Assembly: GCA_947494095.1 (NCBI GenBank)
Contig: CANLTI010000047.1
Coordinates: 1-37,113, forward strand
DNA length: 37,113 nt
Reading direction: 5' to 3'
From: an uncultured Pseudomonadales bacterium
GTDB taxonomy: Bacteria > Pseudomonadota > Gammaproteobacteria > Pseudomonadales > Cellvibrionaceae
The first letter of the stretch is position 1; each line of letters opens with the position of its first letter. The notes beneath the pieces were generated by a model. The model did no database searches, was not told where the DNA came from, and saw only the letters and a program-made list of their open reading frames with translations. Shown here piece after piece: positions 18,533 to 26,473 of this stretch. The position numbers were made by a program, and so were the translations under genes.

Positions 18533-18581
18533 AAATACATGCCCCAATACAGGGTGTATGTATTTGTCTATATTTATTATA
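18533..18581 (-). promoter_or_regulatory. TATAAT promoter with operator-like inverted repeat for the TonB receptor
   Basis: On the minus strand a perfect -10 TATAAT lies at 18581-18576 without a good -35. Starting a few bases past the expected transcription start is an inverted repeat with perfect 8-bp arms, AAATACAT (18533-18540) and ATGTATTT (18558-18565). CCC and GGG sit inside the arms. This is the usual place for a repressor operator. The regulator is not identified. Confidence 0.5.
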
Positions 18582-18761
18582 AGTTATGAGCTAGCACATG
18601 CATCACTGCTCGCGCGTCACTTCTTAATTTGGACCTCGTTAGAATACGGTAAATAAAATTAATTAAAAACCCCTTTCATCGCTTACGGTCACTCCAAAAG
18701 AGTGTTTATTTCGCTTTCTTGATAGTTTTTAGGACTATTTGATCTGTGAAAAGCTTTTAGG

Positions 18762-18790
18762 TTGTTTAAATAAGCGGAAAGGTTTATAAA
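18762..18790 (+). promoter_or_regulatory. Probable promoter of minCDE
   Basis: TTGTTT (18762-18767), a 17-base spacer and TATAAA (18785-18790) form a fair sigma-70 promoter 37 bases before minC. The remaining 150 or so bases up to the receptor promoter show no clear feature. Confidence 0.45.
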
Positions 18791-18826
18791 TATAGGCTAT
18801 TTTTAAGTAAAAAATGGGACAAAAGT

Positions 18827-19576
18827 ATGGCTTTTGACAGCGGTGCGGTGGCGGTATCGAGGCCGAAAAGTTTTACCATTAAAGGTGCTTTGCTCCCGAT
18901 GACTCTTTTAGAGCTGCGTACTAATGATGCGAATAAAATTGCGAGTGAGTTGGCGCAAAAAGTTGCTGCGGCACCGGATTTTTTTGAAGGTAGCCCGGTG
19001 GTTGTCAGTGTGGAGTTTGTGGTTGCTGATACGCAGTTTTTGACGGATGTTATTGATATTTGTTCGCGATTGGGGTTTCGTCTGGCGGGTATTAAGGGCG
19101 ATGGTAATAACATTGCCGAATTAACAAAGGCATTGCAGTTAGGGCACTTTCCTGGAGGCAAGATAAAAAGTGTGAGTAAACGGTCGTTGACCGGCAAGCG
19201 TTTAGAGTCTCATGTAAAAAGTATTACTGATACTTATATTCCCACCAAAACTATCGTGACGCCGGTACGGTCTGGCCAGCAAATTTATTCTGATGGCGAC
19301 TTAATCGTGTTGGCGCAGGTGTCGGCAGGCGCAGAATTATTGGCTGCGGGCTGCATTCATGTCTATGCTCCGATGCGGGGGCGTGCATTAGCTGGCGTAA
19401 AAGGTGATGAATCGGCGCGTATCTTTTGTATGAGTCAGCAAGCTGAGTTGGTTTCTATTGCTGGGCACTTTATGATTGATGAAAATCTTCGTGGTGCGTA
19501 CTGGCAGCGCGCCACTCAAATATTTTTTGATGGTAATGAGCTTCAAGTAGAGCCTATAGCGGGTTTTTCAGCTTAA
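18827..19576 (+). CDS. minC: Septum-site determining protein MinC
   Basis: MinC blocks FtsZ ring assembly away from mid-cell. The 249-residue protein has an N-terminal FtsZ-inhibiting domain (SFTIKGALLPMTLLEL), a short linker, and the C-terminal beta-helix with VRSGQQIYSDGDLIVLAQVSAGAEL, IHVYAPMRGRALAG and GDESARIFC, which dimerises and binds MinD. Its order before minD and minE is standard. A ribosome site GGGAC precedes the ATG, and a promoter lies just upstream. Confidence 0.97.
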   Translation: MAFDSGAVAVSRPKSFTIKGALLPMTLLELRTNDANKIASELAQKVAAAPDFFEGSPVVVSVEFVVADTQFLTDVIDICSRLGFRLAGIKGDGNNIAELTKALQLGHFPGGKIKSVSKRSLTGKRLESHVKSITDTYIPTKTIVTPVRSGQQIYSDGDLIVLAQVSAGAELLAAGCIHVYAPMRGRALAGVKGDESARIFCMSQQAELVSIAGHFMIDENLRGAYWQRATQIFFDGNELQVEPIAGFSA

Positions 19577-19632
19577 TGGTATATACGCTTAATTCAAGCA
19601 TAAAAAATTAAACATAATAAAGGGTATCTGTT

Positions 19633-20448
19633 GTGGCCAAAGTAATTGTAATGACTTCCGGCAAGGGTGGGGTAGGTAAAACAACCTCTAGCGCAGCAAT
19701 TAGTAGCGGGTTGGCACTGGGTGGCCATAAAACGGCTGTCATTGATTTTGATATTGGCTTACGCAATTTAGATCTAGTGATGAATTGTGAGCGTCGAGTG
19801 GTGTATGACTTTGTTAATGTGATTAACGGTGAGGCAACATTAAGGCAGGCGCTGATCAAGGATAAGCGCTGTGAAAATTTGTATATCTTACCTGCCTCGC
19901 AAACGCGCGATAAAGATGCGTTGACAAAAGACGGTGTGGAGCGAGTGCTCAAAGAGCTGGCGGCGGATGGCTTTGAGTATATTATTTGTGATTCGCCTGC
20001 GGGTATTGAGCACGGCGCTTTTATGGCTTTGTACTTTGCCGATGAAGCGATTGTGGTGGCTAACCCCGAGGTGTCTTCGGTGCGCGACTCCGACCGCATT
20101 TTGGGGATACTGCAAAGTAAATCGAGGAAGGCCGAGCAAGGCGAGCGCGTTAAAGAGCATTTGCTATTAACGCGCTATAACCCTGAGCGAGTGGAAAAGG
20201 GTGAAATGCTTGCGGTCGGTGATGTCGAAGAGATTTTGGCGACTAAGCTGTTGGGTGTGATTCCAGAGTGCGCCTCTGTGCTTAAGGCGTCTAATCAAGG
20301 TGTGCCTGTGATTCATGATGAGGAAAGCCGTGCGGGTCAAGCGTACAGCGATGCCGTTAAGCGCATGCTCGGTGAAGAGGTCGACCATCGCTTTTTAACG
20401 CCAGACCATAAGGGGTTGTTTCAGCGCTTATTTAGGAGGAGTGCATGA
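19633..20448 (+). CDS. minD: Septum-site determining protein MinD
   Basis: MinD is the membrane-cycling ATPase that carries MinC to the poles. The 271-residue protein opens with the deviant Walker A motif SGKGGVGKTT (residues 9-18, with signature lysines 11 and 16). It has the AVIDFDIGLRNLDL segment and ends with an amphipathic membrane-targeting helix (GLFQRLFRRS). The start is a GTG. The stop overlaps the minE start by four bases. Confidence 0.98.
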   Translation: MAKVIVMTSGKGGVGKTTSSAAISSGLALGGHKTAVIDFDIGLRNLDLVMNCERRVVYDFVNVINGEATLRQALIKDKRCENLYILPASQTRDKDALTKDGVERVLKELAADGFEYIICDSPAGIEHGAFMALYFADEAIVVANPEVSSVRDSDRILGILQSKSRKAEQGERVKEHLLLTRYNPERVEKGEMLAVGDVEEILATKLLGVIPECASVLKASNQGVPVIHDEESRAGQAYSDAVKRMLGEEVDHRFLTPDHKGLFQRLFRRSA

Positions 20449-20693
20449 GTTTCTTAGATTATTTCTCACATAATAAAAGTCAGGCCGCATCAATTGCCAA
20501 AGAGCGATTGCAAATTATTGTTGCCCATGAGCGCTCAAAACGTGACCAGCCCGAGTACTTAGAGGCGCTGCAAAAAGATATTATGGCGGTGGTGCGTAAA
20601 TATGTCGACATTGATACCGATAGTATTGAGGTGCAGCTAGAGCGAAATGGCGACTATGCCGTGCTAGAGCTTAACGTCATGCTACCTGATTAA
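20445..20693 (+). CDS. minE: Cell division topological specificity factor MinE
   Basis: MinE stimulates MinD ATPase and drives Min oscillation. The 82-residue protein has the N-terminal membrane and MinD-binding segment (MSFLDYF, then AKERLQIIVAHERS) and the C-terminal dimerisation domain (DIDTDSIEVQLERNGDYAVLELN). It overlaps minD (ATGA) and is followed by a terminator. Confidence 0.98.
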   Translation: MSFLDYFSHNKSQAASIAKERLQIIVAHERSKRDQPEYLEALQKDIMAVVRKYVDIDTDSIEVQLERNGDYAVLELNVMLPD

Positions 20694-20764
20694 AGGCAGG
20701 TATTCGTTTGGTGTACTGAAAGTAAGTCTCAACTTTACATTTTGGTACATGTTTCCTATTGAGC

Positions 20765-20800
20765 GCACCATCTTGCATTGCTAAGGTGGTGCCTTCTTTT
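20765..20800 (+). terminator. Terminator of the minCDE operon
   Basis: A 10-bp stem (GCACCATCTT with AAGGTGGTGC, one G-U pair) has an 8-base loop and is followed by CTTCTTTT. It ends the min transcript and overlaps any upstream start for the next gene, which favours ATG 20823 there. Confidence 0.75.
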
Positions 20801-20822
20801 ATTTGATGCGTTAGATGACACA

Positions 20823-22331
20823 ATGACTGACCAAAAACCCTTCGTTACTTTACTTTTGCGGCATAAAGCATGGCTAGCTCCCGGTGTTTTACTGGTGGCT
20901 TCGCTAGTGATGTTTTTAGCCGGCCTACAATACCCTAAATCTATGTTTTGGGATGAAAACTACCATGTGGTATCAGCGCAAAAGCACGTTGATGGCATGA
21001 TGTATATGGAGCCTCACCCCCCATTAGGCAAGATGATTATGGGGTTGAGTGAAGCCCTATTTCAGCCCAATGCTGACCGTGATATGTCGGCTTTACTCAA
21101 AACGGATTACCTTAAGGGCGATGAGATGCCTAAGGGGATGGAGTTTTGGGCCTTTAGATTACCCTCGGCGCTCATGATGGCGCTATCGGTGTGGTTTTTG
21201 TATCAAATTCTTTTTAGTATTACCAAGTATCGCCCGGTAGCTTTTGTATTTTCATTATTTATTATTTTTGATAATGCAATGGTTTTACATTCGCGCTCGG
21301 CCATGCTTGAAGGCATTCAGTTTTTCTTTATTTTGCTGTCCCTTTGGTACTTTGTGCGGACCGTGACGCAAAATATTCCTATTACTTTAAAGCACTACCT
21401 TGTTCTAGGTGTCACTGTAGGGCTTGTTACCGCAGTTAAGGTGAATGGCTTGGTACTGAGCTTGGTTTACGGCATGTTGCTCTTAGAGGATAAGGGCAAG
21501 GCGTTACTTAATAAAGAATTTGCGGCCTGTATTGAGCGAACGGTATTATCGGTTGTGACATTTTTTGGTGCGTTAGCGTTTGTATTTTGTTTTGTTTTTT
21601 ATGTGCATATAGGGTTGGGTGATAAGGTTGAGCCTACCAAAAAATATAAAGCATCGCCGGAGTACTTGCAGTCGGTAGAGCAAAATGGAGGTTTTAGCTT
21701 CACAACCTTTCGTTTAGGCTTTAAAGATAATATGCGTTACAGCACGGAGTATGCTTCTGGCGTGCCGCGCTTAGATATATGCAAGGATACGGAAAACGGC
21801 AGTTATTACGCTAAGTGGCCGTTTGGCGGCAAAGGCATTAACTACCGCTGGAGTAAAAATGTCGTCGATGGTGTAACTAAGGTCAGTTATTCTTATTTGG
21901 TGGGTAATCCGCTGATTTGGTTGACGGTGATTGCCGGTATTTTGTTGTCTATATCGCTGATTATTGGGCGTTTTGTGTTTGATCTTCCTTCTAAGGATGA
22001 TCGCTTGTTTATGTATATTTTGTATTTTTGCGGGATGTATGTGAGCTATATGGTAGCGATAGCCCAAATTGACCGAGTGATGTATTTGTACCACTATTTT
22101 ATGCCGTTGTTATTTGGCATTATTAATGCGGCTTTAGTCTTTACGTATGTATTTAAGGAGGCGCTGGCGAGTGGGTCGCGCTTAACATGGGTAAATTTAG
22201 GTGTGTTTGGCGTCCTAGTGGTTGGAGTGTTTGCATACTTTTCGCCCTTCACGTTCGGTATTCCAATTACAGAGGCTCAGTTTGAATTGCGCAATTGGTT
22301 TTCTCTGTGGGATATAGAGGTGGTGAGATAA
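20823..22331 (+). CDS. Dolichyl-phosphate-mannose-protein mannosyltransferase-like (PMT/GT39) membrane protein
   Basis: The 502-residue protein has about ten hydrophobic segments and the GT-C signature of the PMT family. Acidic residues in the first large periplasmic loop (FWDENYH, D44 and E45) are followed by the family motif HPPLGK (residues 65-70). Such enzymes use a polyprenyl-phosphate sugar to glycosylate proteins or other acceptors on the outside of the cytoplasmic membrane. The start at 20823 is preferred because the min terminator lies over an upstream in-frame TTG. It is followed after 4 bases by a PA14-like membrane protein, so the two probably act together. Sugar and acceptor are unknown. 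Confidence 0.9.
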   Translation: MTDQKPFVTLLLRHKAWLAPGVLLVASLVMFLAGLQYPKSMFWDENYHVVSAQKHVDGMMYMEPHPPLGKMIMGLSEALFQPNADRDMSALLKTDYLKGDEMPKGMEFWAFRLPSALMMALSVWFLYQILFSITKYRPVAFVFSLFIIFDNAMVLHSRSAMLEGIQFFFILLSLWYFVRTVTQNIPITLKHYLVLGVTVGLVTAVKVNGLVLSLVYGMLLLEDKGKALLNKEFAACIERTVLSVVTFFGALAFVFCFVFYVHIGLGDKVEPTKKYKASPEYLQSVEQNGGFSFTTFRLGFKDNMRYSTEYASGVPRLDICKDTENGSYYAKWPFGGKGINYRWSKNVVDGVTKVSYSYLVGNPLIWLTVIAGILLSISLIIGRFVFDLPSKDDRLFMYILYFCGMYVSYMVAIAQIDRVMYLYHYFMPLLFGIINAALVFTYVFKEALASGSRLTWVNLGVFGVLVVGVFAYFSPFTFGIPITEAQFELRNWFSLWDIEVVR

Positions 22332-22335
22332 GACA

Positions 22336-22932
22336 ATGAAAAATTTAATACGGTATGGTTATTGTGCTTGGGCGCTAACGTTAGAAAAGCCAAAAGAAGT
22401 CGGTTTTTTGGCTCTGATGATAATATTTATTGTTATGGCGGTTTATAAGTCTACGCCCGCCATGGTTGATAAGGTTTTTGAGCTTAAAATTTATAAAAAT
22501 AAAACATCGATCAGTAATGTCCTTCAGAAGCGCGATATTGCGCAAAGCAAGGTGGTTTGGGTTGATATGTTAATGCTTAAAAGTGGTTCTCAGCTTAAGC
22601 ATCCCAAGTTGGGAGCCATTGGCTTTAGCGATTCTTATTTTATTGATGTGGAATCAGACTTTAAAGTGAAAGAAGGCGGTACCTATTACTTTATTCCCGG
22701 TAGTGATGATGGTTTTGCGCTTGAAGTTGATGGTAAGAGGCTGTGCGCGCACGAGGGGGATCGCCCGTATTCAACGCAGCGTTGCCGTATAGAGCTGAGC
22801 GAGGGCATTCACCGCTTTAAAATGATGTACTTCCAGGGTGGTGGGCATGCAGGCATGACGTTAGCGTATCAGTTTAAGGGTGACCGCAAAAAGCGCTGGG
22901 TTGGCGAAAATAGCCGCTACTTAAAGTTCTAG
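22336..22932 (+). CDS. Membrane-anchored PA14-like domain protein
   Basis: The 198-residue protein has a short N-terminal tail, one membrane helix at about residues 23-40 (VGFLALMIIFIVMAVY), and a C-terminal domain matching the PA14 pattern: YYFIPGSDDGFALEVDG, then a conserved acidic and glycine region, LSEGIHRFKMMYFQGG and GMTLAYQF. PA14 domains bind carbohydrate or act in glycan-active proteins. It is encoded 4 bases after the mannosyltransferase-like gene and may present or bind the sugar acceptor, but that is inference. Two cysteines (in CAHEGDR and QRCRIEL) could form a disulfide in the periplasm. Confidence 0.75.
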   Translation: MKNLIRYGYCAWALTLEKPKEVGFLALMIIFIVMAVYKSTPAMVDKVFELKIYKNKTSISNVLQKRDIAQSKVVWVDMLMLKSGSQLKHPKLGAIGFSDSYFIDVESDFKVKEGGTYYFIPGSDDGFALEVDGKRLCAHEGDRPYSTQRCRIELSEGIHRFKMMYFQGGGHAGMTLAYQFKGDRKKRWVGENSRYLKF

Positions 22933-22961
22933 TGAGTGTTTGATGCTAGCGTCATCTGTTG

Positions 22962-22993
22962 AAAAGCCCGGCTCACTGAGCCGGGCTTTTTTT
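22962..22993 (+). terminator. Terminator after the PMT/PA14 pair
   Basis: A perfect 13-bp stem (AAAAGCCCGGCTC with GAGCCGGGCTTTT) is followed by more T residues, 30 bases after the PA14 gene stop. Confidence 0.92.
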
Positions 22994-23058
22994 GTGTGAT
23001 GACTCGGTCATTATCAATTGGCTATTGATTAAAGAGTGAGCGTTAAATTTTAAGCAAT

Positions 23059-23092
23059 AAAAAAGCCGATACCCTAAGGCATCGGCTTTTTT
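23059..23092 (-). terminator. Terminator of tRNA-Arg (possibly bidirectional)
   Basis: GCCGAT and ATCGGC flank a loop with an inner CC/GG pair and are bordered by A6 and T6, so it could work in both directions. It lies directly downstream of the minus-strand tRNA. Confidence 0.8.
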
Positions 23093-23101
23093 ATTTAATA
23101 A

Positions 23102-23178
23102 TGGCGCGCTCGGGAGGATTCGAACCTCCGACCGCCTGGTTCGTAGCCAGGTACTCTATCCAGCTGAGCTACGAGCGC
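23102..23178 (-). tRNA. tRNA-Arg (ACG anticodon)
   Basis: The minus strand folds into a 77-base cloverleaf with acceptor GCGCTCG/CGAGCGC, discriminator G, an encoded CCA, anticodon stem CCTGG/CCAGG with loop CTACGAA (anticodon ACG), and T-arm GGAGG/CCTCC. A34 is expected to be edited to inosine by TadA. A terminator follows. Confidence 0.97.
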
Positions 23179-23346
23179 GTCTTACTCTTCAGGTTGACAC
23201 TGCGTTAAAACTGCTGTGTCTGCTTCGGCGTTTGCCCTGTCGATGGCGCGCATATTACGGATAACTCCCTGATGCGTCAAGCTTTTATTTTAAAAAGTTT
23301 TAAAATAATGTGAATGACGGTATCGCAAGCTTGGCGCCTAAAGCAA

Positions 23347-23558
23347 CTAAGGGACGAGGAAAAAATACATCATCCAATAATACTTGTTTTCTGCTTCCTC
23401 TCCTCGACATTATGCTCCTGCAATGTCTAATAAGGGGCTCCTGCCCCGATGCGTTGCTCAAAGCGTTACATGCCCCGGCATGCGCCCCTTCGAGCGCCTT
23501 GCCGAGAAAACAGAACTCTACGTCTAATTGGACAAACTATTATTGCCTCGCCCCTTAG
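23347..23558. repeat. Structured 212-bp non-coding element with terminal inverted repeats
   Basis: The ends are a 13-base inverted repeat, CTAAGGGACGAGG (23347-23359) and CCTCGCCCCTTAG (23546-23558), with one mismatch. Inside are perfect hairpins GGGGC-TCCT-GCCCC (23434-23447) and CATGCC-CC-GGCATG (23469-23482). It ends 5 bases from the stop of the next gene. No convincing protein is encoded. It may be a miniature mobile element or a structured RNA. Confidence 0.5.
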
Positions 23559-23563
23559 CTTGA

Positions 23564-24331
23564 TTAGCGAGTTGGCTGAGGGGTTAAAAAAGCCTCGAGT
23601 GCTACGCCGCGGCTATAGTCGGTCAGTAGTACCTGGTAGGTGTCGCCATCTTCTTCGGTGTGTTGAATTTTAGCGAGAGTGTACTCGAGCTCGGGTATTA
23701 GCCACAAACGCGTGGCTTTAAGGCTATCGTCTTGCGTGCGAGCAAGCACCAGTGCCGAATACTGCTTGCCCTTAAAAGAGATTGTTTCTTTGGCTTGGCG
23801 CTCAAAATGATAAGTTTTGATTTGGTTGCGTCGCGCAAAGGTGTAGCTAAAGCTTTTTTGTTGGGGGTTGAGTGTTAAGTCTTGCTGCAGCTGAAGCTGG
23901 TAAAGTGTAGGGTCTAGCGTGTGTAGGGTAAGCTCTTGGGTGCTGATGCTTTTTTTGCCTTTGGTGTAGAGCACTTGTTTTTTGGCCCAATCGAAGGCGA
24001 GAAATTCATTTTTTTTAACACCAAAAATTTTACGCTCGTAATGGTAGTGCTCAGCGATGAAGTCTGTGTTTTGGCGGCTGAATCGGCTGACTTCGTTAAT
24101 TTTTGCCATAAAGCTGGTTGCGGTAGATTGCAAGGTGTAAGTATCACCGCTTTGCTCTAGTGTGCGCACCATTTTAATATTCATACTGCCGTAGGTTCCT
24201 TGATACTCGGCTGTAAACAGTGGCTGTGCATAGCTGGTACTTGATAATACCAAGGTTAATAGGCCAAGCGTAACTAGGCGTAGCGGCTGCAAGCGTTTTT
24301 TGAATAAGGCTGCTTTGTCGTGTAAAGGCAT
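23564..24331 (-). CDS. DUF3108 family exported protein
   Basis: The 255-residue protein has a signal peptide (LVTLGLLTLVLSSTSYA, cut before QPLF). The mature part fits the DUF3108 pattern: an opening strand FTAEYQGTYG, the FERKIFGVKKNEF-type segment, DPTLYQLQLQQDL, and a C-terminal LWLIPELEYTLAKIQHTEEDG with the characteristic W-x-I-P-E. Members are predicted periplasmic beta-rich proteins of unknown function, often near purine genes in pseudomonads, which is not the context here. I infer envelope location but no activity. Confidence 0.8.
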   Translation of the reverse strand: MPLHDKAALFKKRLQPLRLVTLGLLTLVLSSTSYAQPLFTAEYQGTYGSMNIKMVRTLEQSGDTYTLQSTATSFMAKINEVSRFSRQNTDFIAEHYHYERKIFGVKKNEFLAFDWAKKQVLYTKGKKSISTQELTLHTLDPTLYQLQLQQDLTLNPQQKSFSYTFARRNQIKTYHFERQAKETISFKGKQYSALVLARTQDDSLKATRLWLIPELEYTLAKIQHTEEDGDTYQVLLTDYSRGVALEAFLTPQPTR

Positions 24332-24694
24332 AAGTATCCTGCATCATTAGGTTAGCATTAGGCGAATATGAGGTGAACAGTGCTGAATCATTTTGAGCTT
24401 AAGCGTTATGAGCTGAACCTTCACTGAAAGCCCTTTTGGAGCGTTATTACTCATACCGCGCTTGTGGCTCGAGCCACAGTAACATTCGTTGAACACCAAT
24501 GAATAGTGCCGATAGAGTATTGCTGGGGTTTAGGGGGGATACAGCGCGTGCTGGCAAGCGCGAGGAATAATTGTTGTTTAAAATATAGACAATTCAGGTT
24601 TGTACTCCTACTGTTAAAGTGATAATGGTAAAACTCAGTGACCGCTGAGGGTTACCGCATTGCTCTTTAGCAGCTTACTTGGAGTAGACTCATT
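24332..24694. other. Intergenic region with a 16-bp perfect palindrome
   Basis: No gene is visible in this 363-base gap between divergent genes. It contains TGTGGCTCGAGCCACA at 24463-24478, a perfect 16-base palindrome that could be an operator. No strong sigma-70 promoter stands out. Confidence 0.5.
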
Positions 24695-25438
24695 ATGCGT
24701 TTTTCGTTAGCGGCAACACCTTCTTCTAAACCGATCTCTGTGGTTGGTCAGTTTTCACATTTGGCTGTACAAATAGGGCAAAGTGAAAACTTTGAACACT
24801 TGGCAAATCAATTAAAAGCTGGCTTAGAGAAAATGCACCTAGAAGGTTGCTTTCTTGTGAGCTGCTTTGGGTTTAATCGCGAAACACGGTTTGGTCATTG
24901 GACTAGCCGCTATGTCTTTCCGCTGCGTTCGGATTTAACTGAAATTAAGCCCACACTCACGTTTCGTGATGATTTGATGATTATTAGTAGCGGCTTTTTT
25001 ACATTGGTCGTGGGTAGTGCTGCAGAGCTGACTGACAAAGATGACTCTATAGCTGACCTATTGTTAATGCTAGGCGAAAGTGCACGGCTTTGGGTGAAGG
25101 GGTATACCAATCAGGTTGATCAAGAGTTCGACTCACTCAATCACCGTAAAGCAAGCTGTAAGCAACTGCTCGAGGTGGTTCATCAGCTCGATGAGTCGGG
25201 GCGCGATATTACTAGTACACACAAACGTGTGGTGTCGGCTATTAACTCTGGTGTGCCCGAGGGCATAGCGTTGCTACACCTAACGGATACCCAGCAATCA
25301 ATTGTGCTTGATGAGTTTGATGAAATTGGGCGTGCGTACTCTATTTTTACTAAGCAGCAAATGGAGCTTCATCGTCAATTGAAAGAGCAGGTGCGCTCGG
25401 TAGCCGAGTTCTTGTTGGCGCGTGAAAATAATGTGTAA
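24695..25438 (+). CDS. Conserved-looking cytosolic protein of unknown function (247 aa)
   Basis: I do not recognise this protein. There is no signal peptide or membrane segment. The first 120 residues look like a compact alpha/beta domain, with strands such as GCFLVSCFGF and LMIISSGFFTLVVGSA, possibly a sensor-type fold. The remainder is mostly helical and charged (HRKASCKQLLEVVHQLDES, then QMELHRQLKEQVRSVAEFLLA), consistent with a coiled-coil tail. A ribosome site (TTGGAG) precedes the ATG, and a strong terminator follows the stop, so it is a single-gene unit. A role in signalling is only a guess from this layout. Confidence 0.7.
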   Translation: MRFSLAATPSSKPISVVGQFSHLAVQIGQSENFEHLANQLKAGLEKMHLEGCFLVSCFGFNRETRFGHWTSRYVFPLRSDLTEIKPTLTFRDDLMIISSGFFTLVVGSAAELTDKDDSIADLLLMLGESARLWVKGYTNQVDQEFDSLNHRKASCKQLLEVVHQLDESGRDITSTHKRVVSAINSGVPEGIALLHLTDTQQSIVLDEFDEIGRAYSIFTKQQMELHRQLKEQVRSVAEFLLARENNV

Positions 25439-25466
25439 ATATTGATAAAAGGCAAAAATTAGAGGC

Positions 25467-25500
25467 AAAAAAACCGCTAGCTAACACTAGCGGTTTTTTT
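25467..25500 (+). terminator. Rho-independent terminator
   Basis: A perfect stem (ACCGCTAG with CTAGCGGT) closes a CTAACA loop, flanked by A-runs and seven T, 28 bases after the preceding plus-strand stop. The A- and T-runs allow it to act in both directions. Confidence 0.92.
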
Positions 25501-25674
25501 GTGCTTGCAGGTAAGGTATTGATCATTGGTATGTAGGTAGAGGTTGAGCATAAATATAGGGTTATAGATCAATACGCGCCTTTAAATAGTGACACGCTTA
25601 TTGTGGGCAGTTATCGAGAGTATTTTAGCTTATGCCCTATTGCGTAAAAATTTAGACGGCCTTATTTTTTTGTG

Positions 25675-25741
25675 ATGAATAGCGGGTGCTTTATTAACCG
25701 GTTAATTGGGTGTTGAGTGGATTAATGCTCCCGCTATTCAT
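25675..25741. repeat. Nested palindromes between convergent genes
   Basis: ATGAATAGCGGG (25675-25686) and CCCGCTATTCAT (25730-25741) are perfect 12-base inverted repeats. Between them is a perfect 14-base palindrome ATTAACCGGTTAAT (25693-25706). The element lies 43 bases from the stop of the DUF2214 gene. It lacks a U-tract. Nothing else is visible in the 25501-25783 gap. Confidence 0.6.
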
Positions 25742-25783
25742 AATCGCCATTAGAGTATGACTTGGTATATTACCAGCGCTTTT

Positions 25784-26218
25784 TTAAGCGCCACCGGCCA
25801 TTAATACTGCCACCAAAGGCATTAATATTAATAAAGTGAGTTCCGCGCGAATCACGCCAATAATATGCTTGGGCGGCGTTACTGTGCTGGTATCATCATT
25901 TAATGTTTTTGCGCTGCGTACAAAAAATAGTGTCGGCACAATAGATAAACCAGCAAGCACTACAAATAACGTCAGCTTAATGTGTATTAAGCCGCCTGCG
26001 CTGTAAAACTCTTTAGGTTTGCCGACCGCCAGCCACAACAGCATGCCTGTAATAAACGCAATGCCTAAGCCCGCGCCATAGACCTTATTGAGTATGCGCA
26101 AGCGAGCCAGTTGCGCGCGGTTGATGTTAGCACTGTAAAGCAGGTGCTGAGCTACCAGCATAGAAGCTAAAATAATAATGCCTAAAAAGTGTAAATAACG
26201 CACCAGTAAATCAATCAT
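25784..26218 (-). CDS. DUF2214 family inner-membrane protein
   Basis: The 144-residue protein has four membrane helices at roughly residues 5-27, 48-66, 77-100 and 123-142. It matches the DUF2214 pattern, with an N-terminal VRYLHFLGIIILASMLVAQ and internal KVYGAGLGIAFITGMLLW and HIKLTLFVVLAGLSIVPTLF. Conserved histidines within helices (RYLHF, IHIKL) recall heme- or metal-binding membrane proteins, but no function is established for the family that I know of. It is a single gene with GAGATACTT before the ATG. Confidence 0.8.
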   Translation of the reverse strand: MIDLLVRYLHFLGIIILASMLVAQHLLYSANINRAQLARLRILNKVYGAGLGIAFITGMLLWLAVGKPKEFYSAGGLIHIKLTLFVVLAGLSIVPTLFFVRSAKTLNDDTSTVTPPKHIIGVIRAELTLLILMPLVAVLMAGGA

Positions 26219-26325
26219 AAGTATCTCGTTGGTTGAGTAAACGGCGATGGTATTCGTTTTTAAGGGTATGAGCTATGGTTATTTAATAGTAACTATTCAG
26301 TCAAGTTAACAAATCCCTCTTGGCA

Positions 26326-26473
26326 GGGTGCTGATGGGTTATTTTTTGGGCATTTAAGCGCCGGGAGCGCTTATATAGCGACCAGCCCCAGCATGGATGC
26401 GTGGGGGTAGACTTTGCAGGAGCACAAAGTCGCAGATGGCTTGAGCGGCCCAGAAAATGATTCATTAGCGCCC
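26326..26473. mobile_element. 148-bp MITE- or RNA-like element with inverted ends and three internal hairpins
   Basis: The 26-base arms (26326-26351 and 26448-26473) pair at 20 positions, and all six differences still allow G-U pairs. Inside are three hairpins: AAGCGC/GCGCTT (26356-26372), CCCC and GCAT against ATGC and GGGG (26386-26406), and perfect GACTTTG/CAAAGTC (26410-26431). The result is a cloverleaf-like fold. The left end, 26324-26365, recurs inverted at 29695-29736. It may be a non-autonomous mobile repeat or a transcribed structured RNA. Confidence 0.6.

Noticed and set aside
18784..19197. 137-residue minus-strand frame over minC
   Set aside because: It lies fully antisense to a certain gene and shows no family features.
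23310..23558. 82-residue frame within the structured element after tRNA-Arg
   Set aside because: It is cysteine- and proline-rich without family features and is explained by hairpin sequence.
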